A stretch of 64,000 nt of DNA from G965215145 sp965215145 (lineage in GTDB: Bacteria > Bacteroidota > Rhodothermia > Rhodothermales > JANQRZ01), in contig OZ244038.1 of assembly GCA_965215145.1 (NCBI GenBank), positions 2,294,001 through 2,358,000 of the forward strand. Direction: 5' to 3'. The notes beneath the pieces are model-generated. The model had not been told where the DNA came from. It saw nothing but the letters and a program-made list of their open reading frames with translations, and searched no databases. The first letter of the stretch is position 1; every line of letters starts with the position of its first letter. The position numbers were made by a program, and so were the translations under genes. This document shows, piece by piece, positions 56,099 through 63,704 of the stretch.

Positions 56099-57253
56099 TC
56101 ACGCTCGGAAAAACTGCCTCCCCGCCATCTGCCGGACGAGCCCGCGGAACTCGAGCTGGAGCAGGTACGGCAGCGCCGCCGACGGCCCGAGCCCCGTCCG
56201 CTCGCAGAGCGCGTCGAGCGAGGTCGGCTCGGCCGAGAGGGCCTCGAAGAGCCGCCGCTCGACGCCGGTTAGCGCGGGGTCGGGGGTGGGCGCCGCCGCG
56301 GGGGCCGCCGCGGCCGAGGCGGCCTCCCCGAGCTGCGGGTCGAGCTGCGGGTCGATCTCCTCCAGGAGGTCGTCCACGCTCGTCACGAGGGTGGCGTAGC
56401 CCTTCCGGATGATGGCGTTCGTCCCCTCCCCCACCGCCCCGAACAGCGGCGCCGGCGCGGCGAACACGGCGCGGTTCTGCTCCGTCGCCATCCAGGCGGT
56501 GATGAGGGCGCCGCCCGTCTTGCGCGCCTCAGCGACGAGGGTGCCGGCGGCGAGCCCGGCGATGATCCGGTTGCGGCGGGGGAAGTTCGGCGCGTCGGGC
56601 TTCGTGCCGAGGGCGAACTCGGAGAGGACGCCGCCCTGCCCGGCGGCCATCGCCTCGGCGAGCGGGGCGTTCCGCTGCGGGTAGACCCGGTCCACCCCCG
56701 AGCCGAGCACGGCGAGCGTGCGCCCTCCGGCTTCGAGCGCCCCGCGGTGGGCCGCCGCGTCGACGCCGTAGGCGAGGCCGCTGACGACGGTGTAGCCCCG
56801 CCGCGCGAGCTCGAACCCGAAGTGGTGGGCGACGCGCTTCCCGTAGTCGGAGGCCCGCCGCGTCCCGACGATGGCGACGGCGCGCCCGTCCCTCTCCAGG
56901 AGGTCACCGCGGAGCCAGAGCACGGGCGGGGGGTCGTAGATCTGGCGGAGGAGCCGTGGGTAGCGGCGGTCCCACAGCGTCACCGCCTCGGCACCGACGG
57001 CGGCGGCGCGGCCGAGCTGCTCGTCGGCGGCCCGGTCGCCGTCGAAGCCGGCCACCGCGGCGGCCGTCTGCGGCCCGACCCCCTCGACCCCGGCCAGCGC
57101 CCGCCTCGGCGCCGCGAGCACGGCCTCGGCCGAGCCGAACCGGGCCAGCAGCGCGCGCAGCCGGCCCGGCCCCACGCCCGGCACCATCGCCAGCGCGATC
57201 AACGCCCGCGTCTCGGCGGGGCTCACGGCGGCGGCGGGGGCGGCGAGGTCCAT
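56099..57253 (-). CDS. dprA: DNA-processing protein DprA
   Basis: The 384-residue protein starts with an HhH/SAM-like domain (VPGVGPGRLRALLARFGSAE, ALAGVEGVGPQ), then a Rossmann-type Smf domain with VAIVGTRRASDYGKRVAHHF, TVVSGLAYGVDAAAHRGALE, FPRRNRIIAGLAAGTLVAEA and KTGGALITAWMA. A winged-helix DprA C-terminus (ALCERTGLGPSAALPYLLQL, EFRGLVRQ) ends it. It loads RecA on incoming single-stranded DNA. Start ATG 57253 is preferred. Length is normal for the longer form. Confidence 0.93.
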   Translation of the reverse strand: MDLAAPAAAVSPAETRALIALAMVPGVGPGRLRALLARFGSAEAVLAAPRRALAGVEGVGPQTAAAVAGFDGDRAADEQLGRAAAVGAEAVTLWDRRYPRLLRQIYDPPPVLWLRGDLLERDGRAVAIVGTRRASDYGKRVAHHFGFELARRGYTVVSGLAYGVDAAAHRGALEAGGRTLAVLGSGVDRVYPQRNAPLAEAMAAGQGGVLSEFALGTKPDAPNFPRRNRIIAGLAAGTLVAEARKTGGALITAWMATEQNRAVFAAPAPLFGAVGEGTNAIIRKGYATLVTSVDDLLEEIDPQLDPQLGEAASAAAAPAAAPTPDPALTGVERRLFEALSAEPTSLDALCERTGLGPSAALPYLLQLEFRGLVRQMAGRQFFRA

Positions 57254-57325
57254 CGGGCGGGGAGGGGAGGTGATAGTAGGTGGTGGAGGGGTGCGTCTCA
57301 CTATCCACCGTGTACCACCCGCAAT

Positions 57326-58357
57326 CTACCCCTCCCCTCCCACCCGTTCCTCCTTCACCATCGCCCACAGCGTCTCCTTCAGCCGGTCGAGGCCGCGTCG
57401 GGCCACGGCCGAGACGGCGACGGTCGGGACGTCCTCCGGGAGCCCCCGGCGGGCGTCGGCGACGAAGCCGTCGTAGAGCTCGGGCGGGAGGAGGTCCGTC
57501 TTCGAGAGGGCGATGGCGCGGGGCTTGTCGAGGAGCTCCGGGTTAAACGCTTCGAGTTCAGCGAGGAGCGTGCGGTACTGCTCGGCCGGGCTCTCGCCGG
57601 AGCCGCCGGCCGCGTCCACGGGGAGGACGAAGAGGAGGACGGCGTTTCGCTCGACATGGCGGAGGAAGCGGTGCCCGAGGCCGCGCCCCTCGCTGGCCCC
57701 CTCGATGAGGCCGGGGACGTCCGCCATCACGAACGAGCGGTGGTCGCCGAGGTAGACCATGCCGAGGTTCGGCTCGAGGGTCGTGAAGGGGTAGTCGGCC
57801 ACCTTCGGCTTGGCGGCGGAGAGGGCGGCGATGAGCGTGCTCTTCCCCGCGTTCGGGAACCCGACGAGGCCGACGTCGGCGAGGAGGCGGAGCTCGAGGG
57901 TGACCTCGCGCTCCTCGCCGGGCGTGCCGGGCTGGGCGTACTGCGGGGCCTGGTTCGTGGCGCTCTTGAAGTGGACGTTGCCGCGCCCGCCCATCCCCCC
58001 CTCCGCCAGCACGACCCGCTCGCCGGGCTCGGTCACCTCCCCGATCACCTCGCCCGTCTCGTCGTCGCGGGCGAGGGTGCCGGGCGGGACGCGGAGGACG
58101 ACGTCCGGCGCCGTCTTCCCCGTCTTCATCGCGCCCTGGCCGGGCTGCCCCGCCTCGGCGAAGTGGTGGCGGTTGTAGCGGAGGTCGAGGAGGGTGTAGA
58201 GGTTCGCGTCGGCCTCCAAGAGGACGGAGCCGCCGTCGCCCCCGTCGCCGCCGTCGGGGCCGCCGCGGGGCTCGTACTTCGCGCGGCGGAACGAGGCCGA
58301 GCCGGCCCCGCCCTTGCCGCTGCGGACGGTCACGGTGACGTAGTCGACGAACTTCAT
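57326..58357 (-). CDS. obgE: Obg-family GTPase
   Basis: The 343-residue ribosome-associated GTPase has the glycine-rich Obg fold (GGPDGGDGGDGGS), then G1 GFPNAGKST, G2/G3 YPFTTLEPNLG and DVPGLIEGASEGRGLGHRFL, G4 LSKTDLL and G5 VSAVARRGL. It acts in large-subunit assembly and stress response. The long C-terminal extension of some Obg proteins is absent, as is normal for many Bacteroidota. Confidence 0.95.
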   Translation of the reverse strand: MKFVDYVTVTVRSGKGGAGSASFRRAKYEPRGGPDGGDGGDGGSVLLEADANLYTLLDLRYNRHHFAEAGQPGQGAMKTGKTAPDVVLRVPPGTLARDDETGEVIGEVTEPGERVVLAEGGMGGRGNVHFKSATNQAPQYAQPGTPGEEREVTLELRLLADVGLVGFPNAGKSTLIAALSAAKPKVADYPFTTLEPNLGMVYLGDHRSFVMADVPGLIEGASEGRGLGHRFLRHVERNAVLLFVLPVDAAGGSGESPAEQYRTLLAELEAFNPELLDKPRAIALSKTDLLPPELYDGFVADARRGLPEDVPTVAVSAVARRGLDRLKETLWAMVKEERVGGEG

Positions 58358-58409
58358 GGGCGCGACCGGGCGGAGCGCGGGGGGCGCGGGGTCGGCGCCG
58401 CGGAGCGCG

Positions 58410-58826
58410 TCATCGGAAGCGGTAGTGGATCACGATAGCGCCCTCCTCGTGCCCGAGCCCGTAGCGCGTCGTCGCCGTGTTGGCGTCGAGGAAGACGATG
58501 CGCTCGACGCTCTCGAGGTCGACGCCCCGGAGGTAGCGGTTTGCGTCCCCGACCCGGATCCCCCCCTCGTAGGCCCAGACGGTCGTGTTGGGGCTGCGGC
58601 GCTGGAGCCATGCCGGGCGGAGCTGCCGCACGATGTCGTAGGCGCTAGCGGCGGGGTGGTCGGTGAGGTAGGTGCGGACGACCTGGTTCTGGAGCTCGTT
58701 GGCCGGGCCGCGCCGGCTCCGGGTTCGCTCCCGCTCGGCGGCCTCCCCGGACGAGAAGCAGCCGGCGAGCAGCGGGCCGACCAGCAACGTGAGCAGGAGC
58801 GAGCGGACGAAGGCGCGGGATGGCAT
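58410..58826 (-). CDS. Small lipoprotein with plug-like domain (hypothetical)
   Basis: The 138-residue protein starts with a lipobox signal (LLLTLLVGPLLAGCFSS, Cys23). The rest includes NTTVWAYEGGIRVGDANRYL, LESVERIVFLDANTATTRYG and ends IVIHYRFR, a pattern like the TonB-plug fragment found in Rhodothermales lipoproteins. The gene is divergent from rnhA with a 75-bp gap. The function is unknown. Confidence 0.72.
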   Translation of the reverse strand: MPSRAFVRSLLLTLLVGPLLAGCFSSGEAAERERTRSRRGPANELQNQVVRTYLTDHPAASAYDIVRQLRPAWLQRRSPNTTVWAYEGGIRVGDANRYLRGVDLESVERIVFLDANTATTRYGLGHEEGAIVIHYRFR

Positions 58827-58901
58827 GGGTCCGGAGGTGGGGTCGCGGATGGCGGAGGGTTAAGTTACCGGCCTCTCCCCTCTCCCGCGTGGCCCCCTCC
58901 G

Positions 58902-59375
58902 ATGCCCCCCAACGCTGCCCCCGAGTCCGTCACCCTCTACACCGACGGCGCGTGCCGGGGCAACCCCGGCCCCGGCGGCTGGGGGGTCTTCCTCCAGGCC
59001 GGCTCGCACGAGAAGACCTTCAAGGGGGCCGAGCCGGAGACGACCAACAACCGGATGGAGCTTAGGGCCGTGATCGAGGGGCTTCGGGCGCTGAAACAGC
59101 CGAGCCGCGTCACGGTCTCCTCCGACAGCGCCTACGTCGTCAACGCTTTCCAGCAGGACTGGATATCGAACTGGAAGCGCCGCAACTGGAAGAAGGCGGA
59201 CAAGAAGCCGGTCAAGAACCGCGACCTCTGGGAGGCGCTCGACCGGCTCACGGGCGTCCACGACGTGGAGTTCGTCAAGGTCAAGGGCCACGCTGACGAC
59301 GAGCGCAACAACTACGCGGACCGGCTCGCCAATGAGGCCATCGATGAGCTGCTGATCGAGCTGGACCAGGGGTGA
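58902..59375 (+). CDS. rnhA: Ribonuclease HI
   Basis: The 157-residue enzyme degrades RNA in RNA-DNA hybrids. The catalytic acids are in TLYTDGACRGNPGPGGWG (Asp), NNRMELRAVIEGL (Glu) and TVSSDSAYV (Asp), plus DRLANEA (late Asp) and the basic WKRRNWKKADKKPVKN handle. The start is ATG 58902. All four active-site carboxylates and VKGHADDERN are present. Confidence 0.95.
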   Translation: MPPNAAPESVTLYTDGACRGNPGPGGWGVFLQAGSHEKTFKGAEPETTNNRMELRAVIEGLRALKQPSRVTVSSDSAYVVNAFQQDWISNWKRRNWKKADKKPVKNRDLWEALDRLTGVHDVEFVKVKGHADDERNNYADRLANEAIDELLIELDQG

Positions 59376-59457
59376 GGAGGGGAACGAAGAGGGAGGGGAA
59401 GCGAGCTCGACCGTGGTCGCTAGTTTGTGGGGTTCTGCTTGGCTCTCCCACTCTCCC

Positions 59458-60003
59458 ATGTCCCGCGCGCTCCGCCTCGCCCGCGCCATCGACCGGCTCA
59501 GCGGCCTCGTCGGCCGCGTCGCCTTCGGGCTGCTCGTGGCGATGGTCGGGCTCGGCGCGCTGACGGCGGTGCTCCGGTACGTCGGCCGGCTCGCCGGCGT
59601 AACGCTCACTTCGAACGCGATGCTCGAAGGGCAGTGGTACCTCTTCAGCGCCGTGTTCCTGCTGGCGGCGGCCCTCACGCTCCGCGAGGGCGCCCACGTC
59701 CGCGTCGACGTCCTCTACGGCCGGCTCCCGGAGCGCGGGCGGGCCTGGGTCGACCTCCTCGGCGGGCTGCTGTTCCTGCTCCCCTTCTGCGCATTCGTGC
59801 TGTGGGCGGCGTGGCCCGGCGTCGAGCAGTCGTGGGCCCTGCGCGAGGGCTCGCCCGACCCCGGCGGGCTCCCGCGCTACCCCGTCAAGGCGCTCGTGCC
59901 GGTGGCGTTCGGGCTGCTCGCGCTCCAGGGCGTCGCCGAGGTGGTCCGGGCGGCGGCGCAGCTGCGGGGGGAGGAGCCGGTAGCCGACCGCGAGGCGGAC
60001 TGA
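59458..60003 (+). CDS. TRAP transporter small membrane subunit (DctQ-like)
   Basis: The 181-residue membrane protein has four helices, including VAFGLLVAMVGLGALTAVLR and YLFSAVFLLAAALTLREGAH, with VRVDVLYGRLPERGRAWVDL and the family GLPRYPVKALVPVAFGLLAL. It is the DctQ subunit of a tripartite ATP-independent periplasmic transporter. The next gene (DctM) overlaps by one base. No DctP binding-protein gene lies in the window. ATG 59458 precedes the first helix. Confidence 0.85.
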   Translation: MSRALRLARAIDRLSGLVGRVAFGLLVAMVGLGALTAVLRYVGRLAGVTLTSNAMLEGQWYLFSAVFLLAAALTLREGAHVRVDVLYGRLPERGRAWVDLLGGLLFLLPFCAFVLWAAWPGVEQSWALREGSPDPGGLPRYPVKALVPVAFGLLALQGVAEVVRAAAQLRGEEPVADREAD

Positions 60004-61325
60004 TGGGCGGCGACTGGCTCGGTGCGGCGATGTTCGTCGCGGCACTCGTCCTCATCTTCACCGGCTACCCCGTCGCGTTCGCGCTCGGGGGAACGGCGCT
60101 GGCCTTCGCGTTCGTGGGCGTCGGGCTGGGCTACTTCGAGTGGCCGTTCCTGCTGGCGATGGGGGACCGGACGTTCGGGGTGATGGCGAACCCGATCCTG
60201 CTGGCCGTCCCGTTCTTCATCTTCATGGGGACGATGCTGGAGAAGAGCCGGCTGGCCGAGGACCTCCTCACCACCGTCGGCGCCGTGTTCGGGCGGGCGC
60301 GGGGGGGCTTGGCCTTCGCCGTCGTGTTCGTGGGGGCGCTGCTGGCAGCGGCCACCGGCGTCGTCGGCGCCAGCGTCGTGGCGATGGGGATGATCTCGTT
60401 GCCGGTGATGCTCCGCTACGGGTACGACCGCGGGTTCGCCGCCGGCGTCATCACGGCGAGCGGGACGCTGGGCCAGATCCTCCCCCCGAGCGTCGTCCTG
60501 ATCGTGCTCGCCGACCAGCTCGGCGTCCCCGTCGGCGACCTCTTCCTCGGCGCCGTCGGGCCGGGGCTGCTGCTGGCGGGGCTCTACGCGCTCTGGGTCG
60601 GCGTCGTGGCCGTGGCGCGGCCGGCGGCGGCCCCCGCGCTCCCCCAGGAAGAACACGCGGCCGGCCTCGGCGCCCTCGTCCGCCGCGTGCTGACGGCGCT
60701 CGTGCCCCCGCTGGCCCTCATCGCCGTCGTGCTCGGGAGCATCTTCACCGGCGTCGCCACGCCGACCGAGGCCGGGGCGCTCGGAGCCGTCGGGGCCATG
60801 CTCCTGGCGGCGGCGAACCGGCGGCTCTCGTGGCGCGCGCTCTGGGAGACCGCCCGCGCGACGACGCTCCTCAGCTCGATGGTGATGCTCCTGCTGATCG
60901 GGAGCACGGCCTTCGCCCTCGTCTTCCGCGGCCTCTACGGCGACGTCTGGATCGAGGACCTGCTGACGAGCCTGCCCGGCGGCGTGATCGGTCTGCTCGT
61001 CGTGGCGAACCTCGTGGTGTTCGTGTTGGGGTTCTTCATCGACTTCTTCGAGATCGCGTTCATCATCGTGCCGCTGCTGGCCCCGGCGGCGGCGCTGCTC
61101 GGCGTGGACCTCGTGTGGTTCGGGGTGATGCTGGCGATGAACCTCCAGACGAGCTTCCTCACGCCGCCGTTCGGGTTCGCCCTGTTCTACCTCCGCGGCG
61201 TGGCGCCGCCCGAGGTGGCGACGGGGGAGATCTACCGCGGGGTGCTCCCGTTTATCGGGATCCAGCTCCTCGCGCTGCTGCTCGTCGTTCTGTTCCCCGG
61301 CCTCGTGACGGGGCTGCTGGACTGA
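60003..61325 (+). CDS. TRAP transporter large permease subunit (DctM-like)
   Basis: The 440-residue integral protein has about 12 helices and DctM signatures LALIFTGYPVAFALGGTAL-like (LVLIFTGYPVAFALGG), IPFFIFMGTMLEKS-type (VPFFIFMGTMLEKSRLAEDL), SVVAMGMISLPVMLRYGYDR, GQILPPSVVLIVLAD and a late FLTPPFGFALFYLRG. The ATG shares the A of dctQ's TGA (TGATG), so both are made together. Transported solute cannot be read from the sequence; such TRAP systems usually move C4-dicarboxylates, sialate or similar organic acids. Confidence 0.88.
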   Translation: MGGDWLGAAMFVAALVLIFTGYPVAFALGGTALAFAFVGVGLGYFEWPFLLAMGDRTFGVMANPILLAVPFFIFMGTMLEKSRLAEDLLTTVGAVFGRARGGLAFAVVFVGALLAAATGVVGASVVAMGMISLPVMLRYGYDRGFAAGVITASGTLGQILPPSVVLIVLADQLGVPVGDLFLGAVGPGLLLAGLYALWVGVVAVARPAAAPALPQEEHAAGLGALVRRVLTALVPPLALIAVVLGSIFTGVATPTEAGALGAVGAMLLAAANRRLSWRALWETARATTLLSSMVMLLLIGSTAFALVFRGLYGDVWIEDLLTSLPGGVIGLLVVANLVVFVLGFFIDFFEIAFIIVPLLAPAAALLGVDLVWFGVMLAMNLQTSFLTPPFGFALFYLRGVAPPEVATGEIYRGVLPFIGIQLLALLLVVLFPGLVTGLLD

Positions 61326-61357
61326 GCTCTTCGCGCTATGAGGGTAGTCACCCCCCC

Positions 61358-61630
61358 TCAGAGCCAAGTTGGCAGCGCCTGCTCGCGTTGTTCCCGCAGG
61401 TGCCGCACGGCCGCGCTGATCTCTCGGAGGGCGGGCCGGCTGATCTTCTCTCCGGACAGGACGGCGCGGACGTACCGCTCACTACGAGCGTATCCGTTGG
61501 CGCGGAGGGTGGCTGACACCTCGGCCAGGGTGATACGGCTGGACCGGTCTGTAGCGCGCATCCGTGTGCGGATGGACGAGCGGACGAGGTGGTATCTTCG
61601 CCGCGCCGCCGGAGAGAAGGGCCTTGGCAT
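61358..61630 (-). CDS. Small hypothetical protein with a possible DNA-binding fold
   Basis: The 90-residue basic protein (ATG 61630, MPRPFSPAARRRYHLVRSSI) contains a helical region ITLAEVSATLRANGYARSER and YVRAVLSGEKISRPALREIS that resembles a helix-turn-helix of phage-repressor or XRE type. It lies at the left edge of the cassette-like region, opposite in orientation to the genes on its right. No family was named. The composition is lower in GC than the TRAP genes. Confidence 0.5.
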   Translation of the reverse strand: MPRPFSPAARRRYHLVRSSIRTRMRATDRSSRITLAEVSATLRANGYARSERYVRAVLSGEKISRPALREISAAVRHLREQREQALPTWL

Positions 61631-61669
61631 TGTGAAGAGCAGGGGTGGCAGTTCAGTATAATCATTGGT

Positions 61670-61690
61670 TATGCCGCGCTTCAACAGTCC
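61670..61690. repeat. Direct repeat at a cassette-like boundary (first copy)
   Basis: TATGCCGCGCTTCAACAGTCC, preceded by GT so that GTTATGC is formed, recurs at 62711-62731 with one change. It lies about 110 bp before the metallophosphoesterase gene and could mark a cassette join, but no partner R'' box was found for it. Confidence 0.5.
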
Positions 61691-61780
61691 CCACCTCAGA
61701 TTAGGGTGATCCGTAAAGGCCGGGACGAACACCCGTCGGGCAATAGTTTATCCTTTGGCACCCGTTCAACGTGATCTCCC

Positions 61781-62704
61781 ATGCGAACTACACTACTCGC
61801 CCTCCTCTTCTTTCTTGTCGCAATCGTCGCCTACGGAACCCTCATCGAGCCTCGGTTCCTTCTCGACGACAAGGCTTTCGAGGCCGAACTCCCTGCCCTC
61901 CCGGCAGGCTGGGCCGGTCAGACGGTCGCGCTCATGGCCGACTTCCAGATTGGGATGTGGGGGGGCAACACGGGCATGGTCCACGAGGCGGTAGAAGACG
62001 CGGTCGACGACGCGGTCGCACTCGCCCTCATCGCGGGTGACTTCGTGTATCAACCCGATTCAGCCCATGTGATCGAGGCCGTCGACGCCGTTCGTCCCCT
62101 CGTCGAAGCAGGCATCCCGACGGTGGCCGTTCTCGGCAATCACGACTACTCGCTCATGAAGGAGTCGAGCGAGCGGGTTGACCACTATGCTGAGTACCTC
62201 GAAGCCGAGCTAGAGGCGCTTGGTGTGGTGGTCCTCCAGAACGAGGCGGTGCCGGTAGCGTTCGGGAGCGACACCCTGTGGGTAGTCGGGGTTGGGTCTG
62301 CCTGGGCCGGGCTGGCCGATGTAGACGCGGCCCTAGCATCCGTACCCACTGGAGCTCCGAGGTTGTGGCTCATGCACAACTCCGAGGCCTTCCGCGACAT
62401 CCCGGCGGAAGAAGCGCACCTCGCGCTCGCAGCCCATACGCACGGCGGCCAAGTCCGACTGTTGCCTGGCGCGCGGAACTCGTGGCTCGACATCGTGCGG
62501 AGTGGGGAGGTGGCCGCCGACGGGTGGGCCGCCGACTCGATTGGCGCGCCGCCCAACCGGATCTACATCAACCGCGGAATTGGTTTTTCGACCGTTCCGG
62601 TGAGAATCAACTGCCGCCCCGAGCTCACTCAGATCACGCTTCGTCAGCCGACGGGGCGCGTCCCGAGCCGCGGACGAGGCGAAGTCGACGTCACGGACTC
62701 GTAG
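61781..62704 (+). CDS. Metallophosphoesterase (calcineurin-like)
   Basis: The 307-residue protein has an N-terminal membrane anchor (TLLALLFFLVAIVAYGTLIE) and the calcineurin-like motifs ALMADFQIGM (D-x-Q variant of DxH), AGDFVYQ (GD), VLGNHDYS (GNHD) and AHTHGGQV (GHxH-type). It is related to YaeI-like phosphoesterases that may cleave UDP-sugar lipids. The C-terminal tail after ELTQITLRQ is unusual. The gene is lower in GC than neighbours and stands between direct repeats at 61670 and 62711, as a gene cassette would. Confidence 0.85.
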   Translation: MRTTLLALLFFLVAIVAYGTLIEPRFLLDDKAFEAELPALPAGWAGQTVALMADFQIGMWGGNTGMVHEAVEDAVDDAVALALIAGDFVYQPDSAHVIEAVDAVRPLVEAGIPTVAVLGNHDYSLMKESSERVDHYAEYLEAELEALGVVVLQNEAVPVAFGSDTLWVVGVGSAWAGLADVDAALASVPTGAPRLWLMHNSEAFRDIPAEEAHLALAAHTHGGQVRLLPGARNSWLDIVRSGEVAADGWAADSIGAPPNRIYINRGIGFSTVPVRINCRPELTQITLRQPTGRVPSRGRGEVDVTDS

Positions 62705-62710
62705 CACTGC

Positions 62711-62731
62711 TATGCCGCGCTTCAACAATCC
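62711..62731. repeat. Direct repeat at a cassette-like boundary (second copy)
   Basis: TATGCCGCGCTTCAACAATCC differs from the copy at 61670-61690 at one position. It lies between the metallophosphoesterase and the DUF421-type gene, six bases after the former's stop. Confidence 0.5.
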
Positions 62732-62747
62732 CTAACCCCAGATACGC

Positions 62748-63302
62748 ATGTTCGACTGGAGCTGGATCACGACGACCGGCACGACCCTGCTCATGGTCCT
62801 GCTCTCGGCCCTCGGCATCTACATCACCCTCCTCGCCCTCACCCGGATCACCGGGCTGAGGAGCTTTGCGAAGATGTCGAGCTTCGACTTCGCCATCACC
62901 GTTGCCTTCGGCTCCGTCCTCGCCTCGACCATCCTTGCCCCGAGGCCGGCCCTGCTCACCGGCGCGTTCGGGCTGGCGGCACTCTACGGCATCCAGTACG
63001 CCGTCTCGAAGTCCCGTCGCCTTACTTCTACCGTCGAAGCGTTGGTCGACAACGAGCCGCTGCTGGTCATGGCCGGGGAAGAGGTGCTCTCGGACCACCT
63101 CGACAAGGCGCGGATGACGGAGGACGACCTCCGCTCGAAGCTCCGCATGGCCGGAGTCTCACACCCGAGCCAGGTGTTGGCCGTCGTGTTCGAGACTTCG
63201 GGGGACGTGTCGGTGGTGAAGACGAGCGATGAGGTGGACCCGTGGGTGTTTGCGAGCGTCCGGGGGGCGGAGCATCTGCCGTTCATGTCGGGCGCGGCAT
63301 AA
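62748..63302 (+). CDS. DUF421 (YetF/YcaP-type) membrane protein
   Basis: The 184-residue protein has three N-terminal helices (TTLLMVLLSALGIYITLLAL, FDFAITVAFGSVLASTIL, LLTGAFGLAALYGIQYAVSK) and a soluble domain LVDNEPLLVMAGEEVLSDHL, DKARMTEDDLRSKLRMAGV, QVLAVVFETSGDVSVVKTSD. This is the DUF421/YetF family, of unknown biochemical role. Its stop TAA (63300-63302) lies inside GCATAAC, the R'' box of the attC site that follows, as in integron gene cassettes. Confidence 0.88.
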   Translation: MFDWSWITTTGTTLLMVLLSALGIYITLLALTRITGLRSFAKMSSFDFAITVAFGSVLASTILAPRPALLTGAFGLAALYGIQYAVSKSRRLTSTVEALVDNEPLLVMAGEEVLSDHLDKARMTEDDLRSKLRMAGVSHPSQVLAVVFETSGDVSVVKTSDEVDPWVFASVRGAEHLPFMSGAA

Positions 63303-63422
63303 CCCGCCGCTGCACGCCGACGCAGGGCTTGACGGTCTTGCCTCGTTCCAGCGTCGGCGTCTACTTTGCTCGTTTCACCGCCGCGCTGCCCTTCGCGGGT
63401 GATCGGCCCTCTGTTATGCCGC
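63294..63422 (+). other. Integron attC-like recombination site
   Basis: GCGGCATAAC (63294-63303) and GTTATGCCGC (63413-63422) are exact inverted repeats that contain R''-type GCATAAC and R'-type GTTATGC (G-TTRRRY). Inside, ACGCCGACGC (63314-63323) pairs with GCGTCGGCGT (63351-63360). TAACCCGCCGCTGCACG follows the R'' box as in many environmental attC sites. The core from R'' to R' is 123 bp, within the known attC range. It lies directly after a gene on the same strand, whose stop overlaps R''. No integron integrase is present in the window. Confidence 0.65.
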
Positions 63423-63470
63423 AACTGCGCTGCGCCTGGATCGGAAGAGGGCAGAAGGCGTTCTAGCCCA

Positions 63471-63704
63471 ATGAAACCAAAGCGCGAGATCATGAAACGT
63501 CACGAGGTCTACCATTCCGACCCCGAGATCATGGGCGGCACACCTGTCTTCCAGGGCACCCGCGTCCCCGTACAGAACCTTCTTGATTACCTCGCGGCGG
63601 GGCGACCACTTGACGACTTTCTCGAGGGATTCCCCGGCGTCAGCCGAGAGCAGGCTGTCGCGTTCCTCGCTCTGGCGAAGGACGCCGTACTCGCTACCGC
63701 TTGA
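63471..63704 (+). CDS. DUF433-family antitoxin
   Basis: The 77-residue protein has the DUF433 pattern: VYHSDPEIMGGTPVFQGTRV, PVQNLLDYLAAGRPLDDFLE, FPGVSREQAVAFL. These winged-helix proteins are antitoxins of VapB-like type and pair with DUF5615 PIN-like toxins, which follow here with a one-base overlap (TGATG). The start could be ATG 63471 or ATG 63492 (MKRHEVYHSD). The pair is a common integron gene cassette and sits just after the attC site. Confidence 0.88.
   Translation: MKPKREIMKRHEVYHSDPEIMGGTPVFQGTRVPVQNLLDYLAAGRPLDDFLEGFPGVSREQAVAFLALAKDAVLATA

Noticed and set aside
62709..62715. Second attC ending in GCTATGC after the metallophosphoesterase
   Set aside because: The box deviates from GTTRRRY and no inverse partner box was found in the preceding 130 bp.
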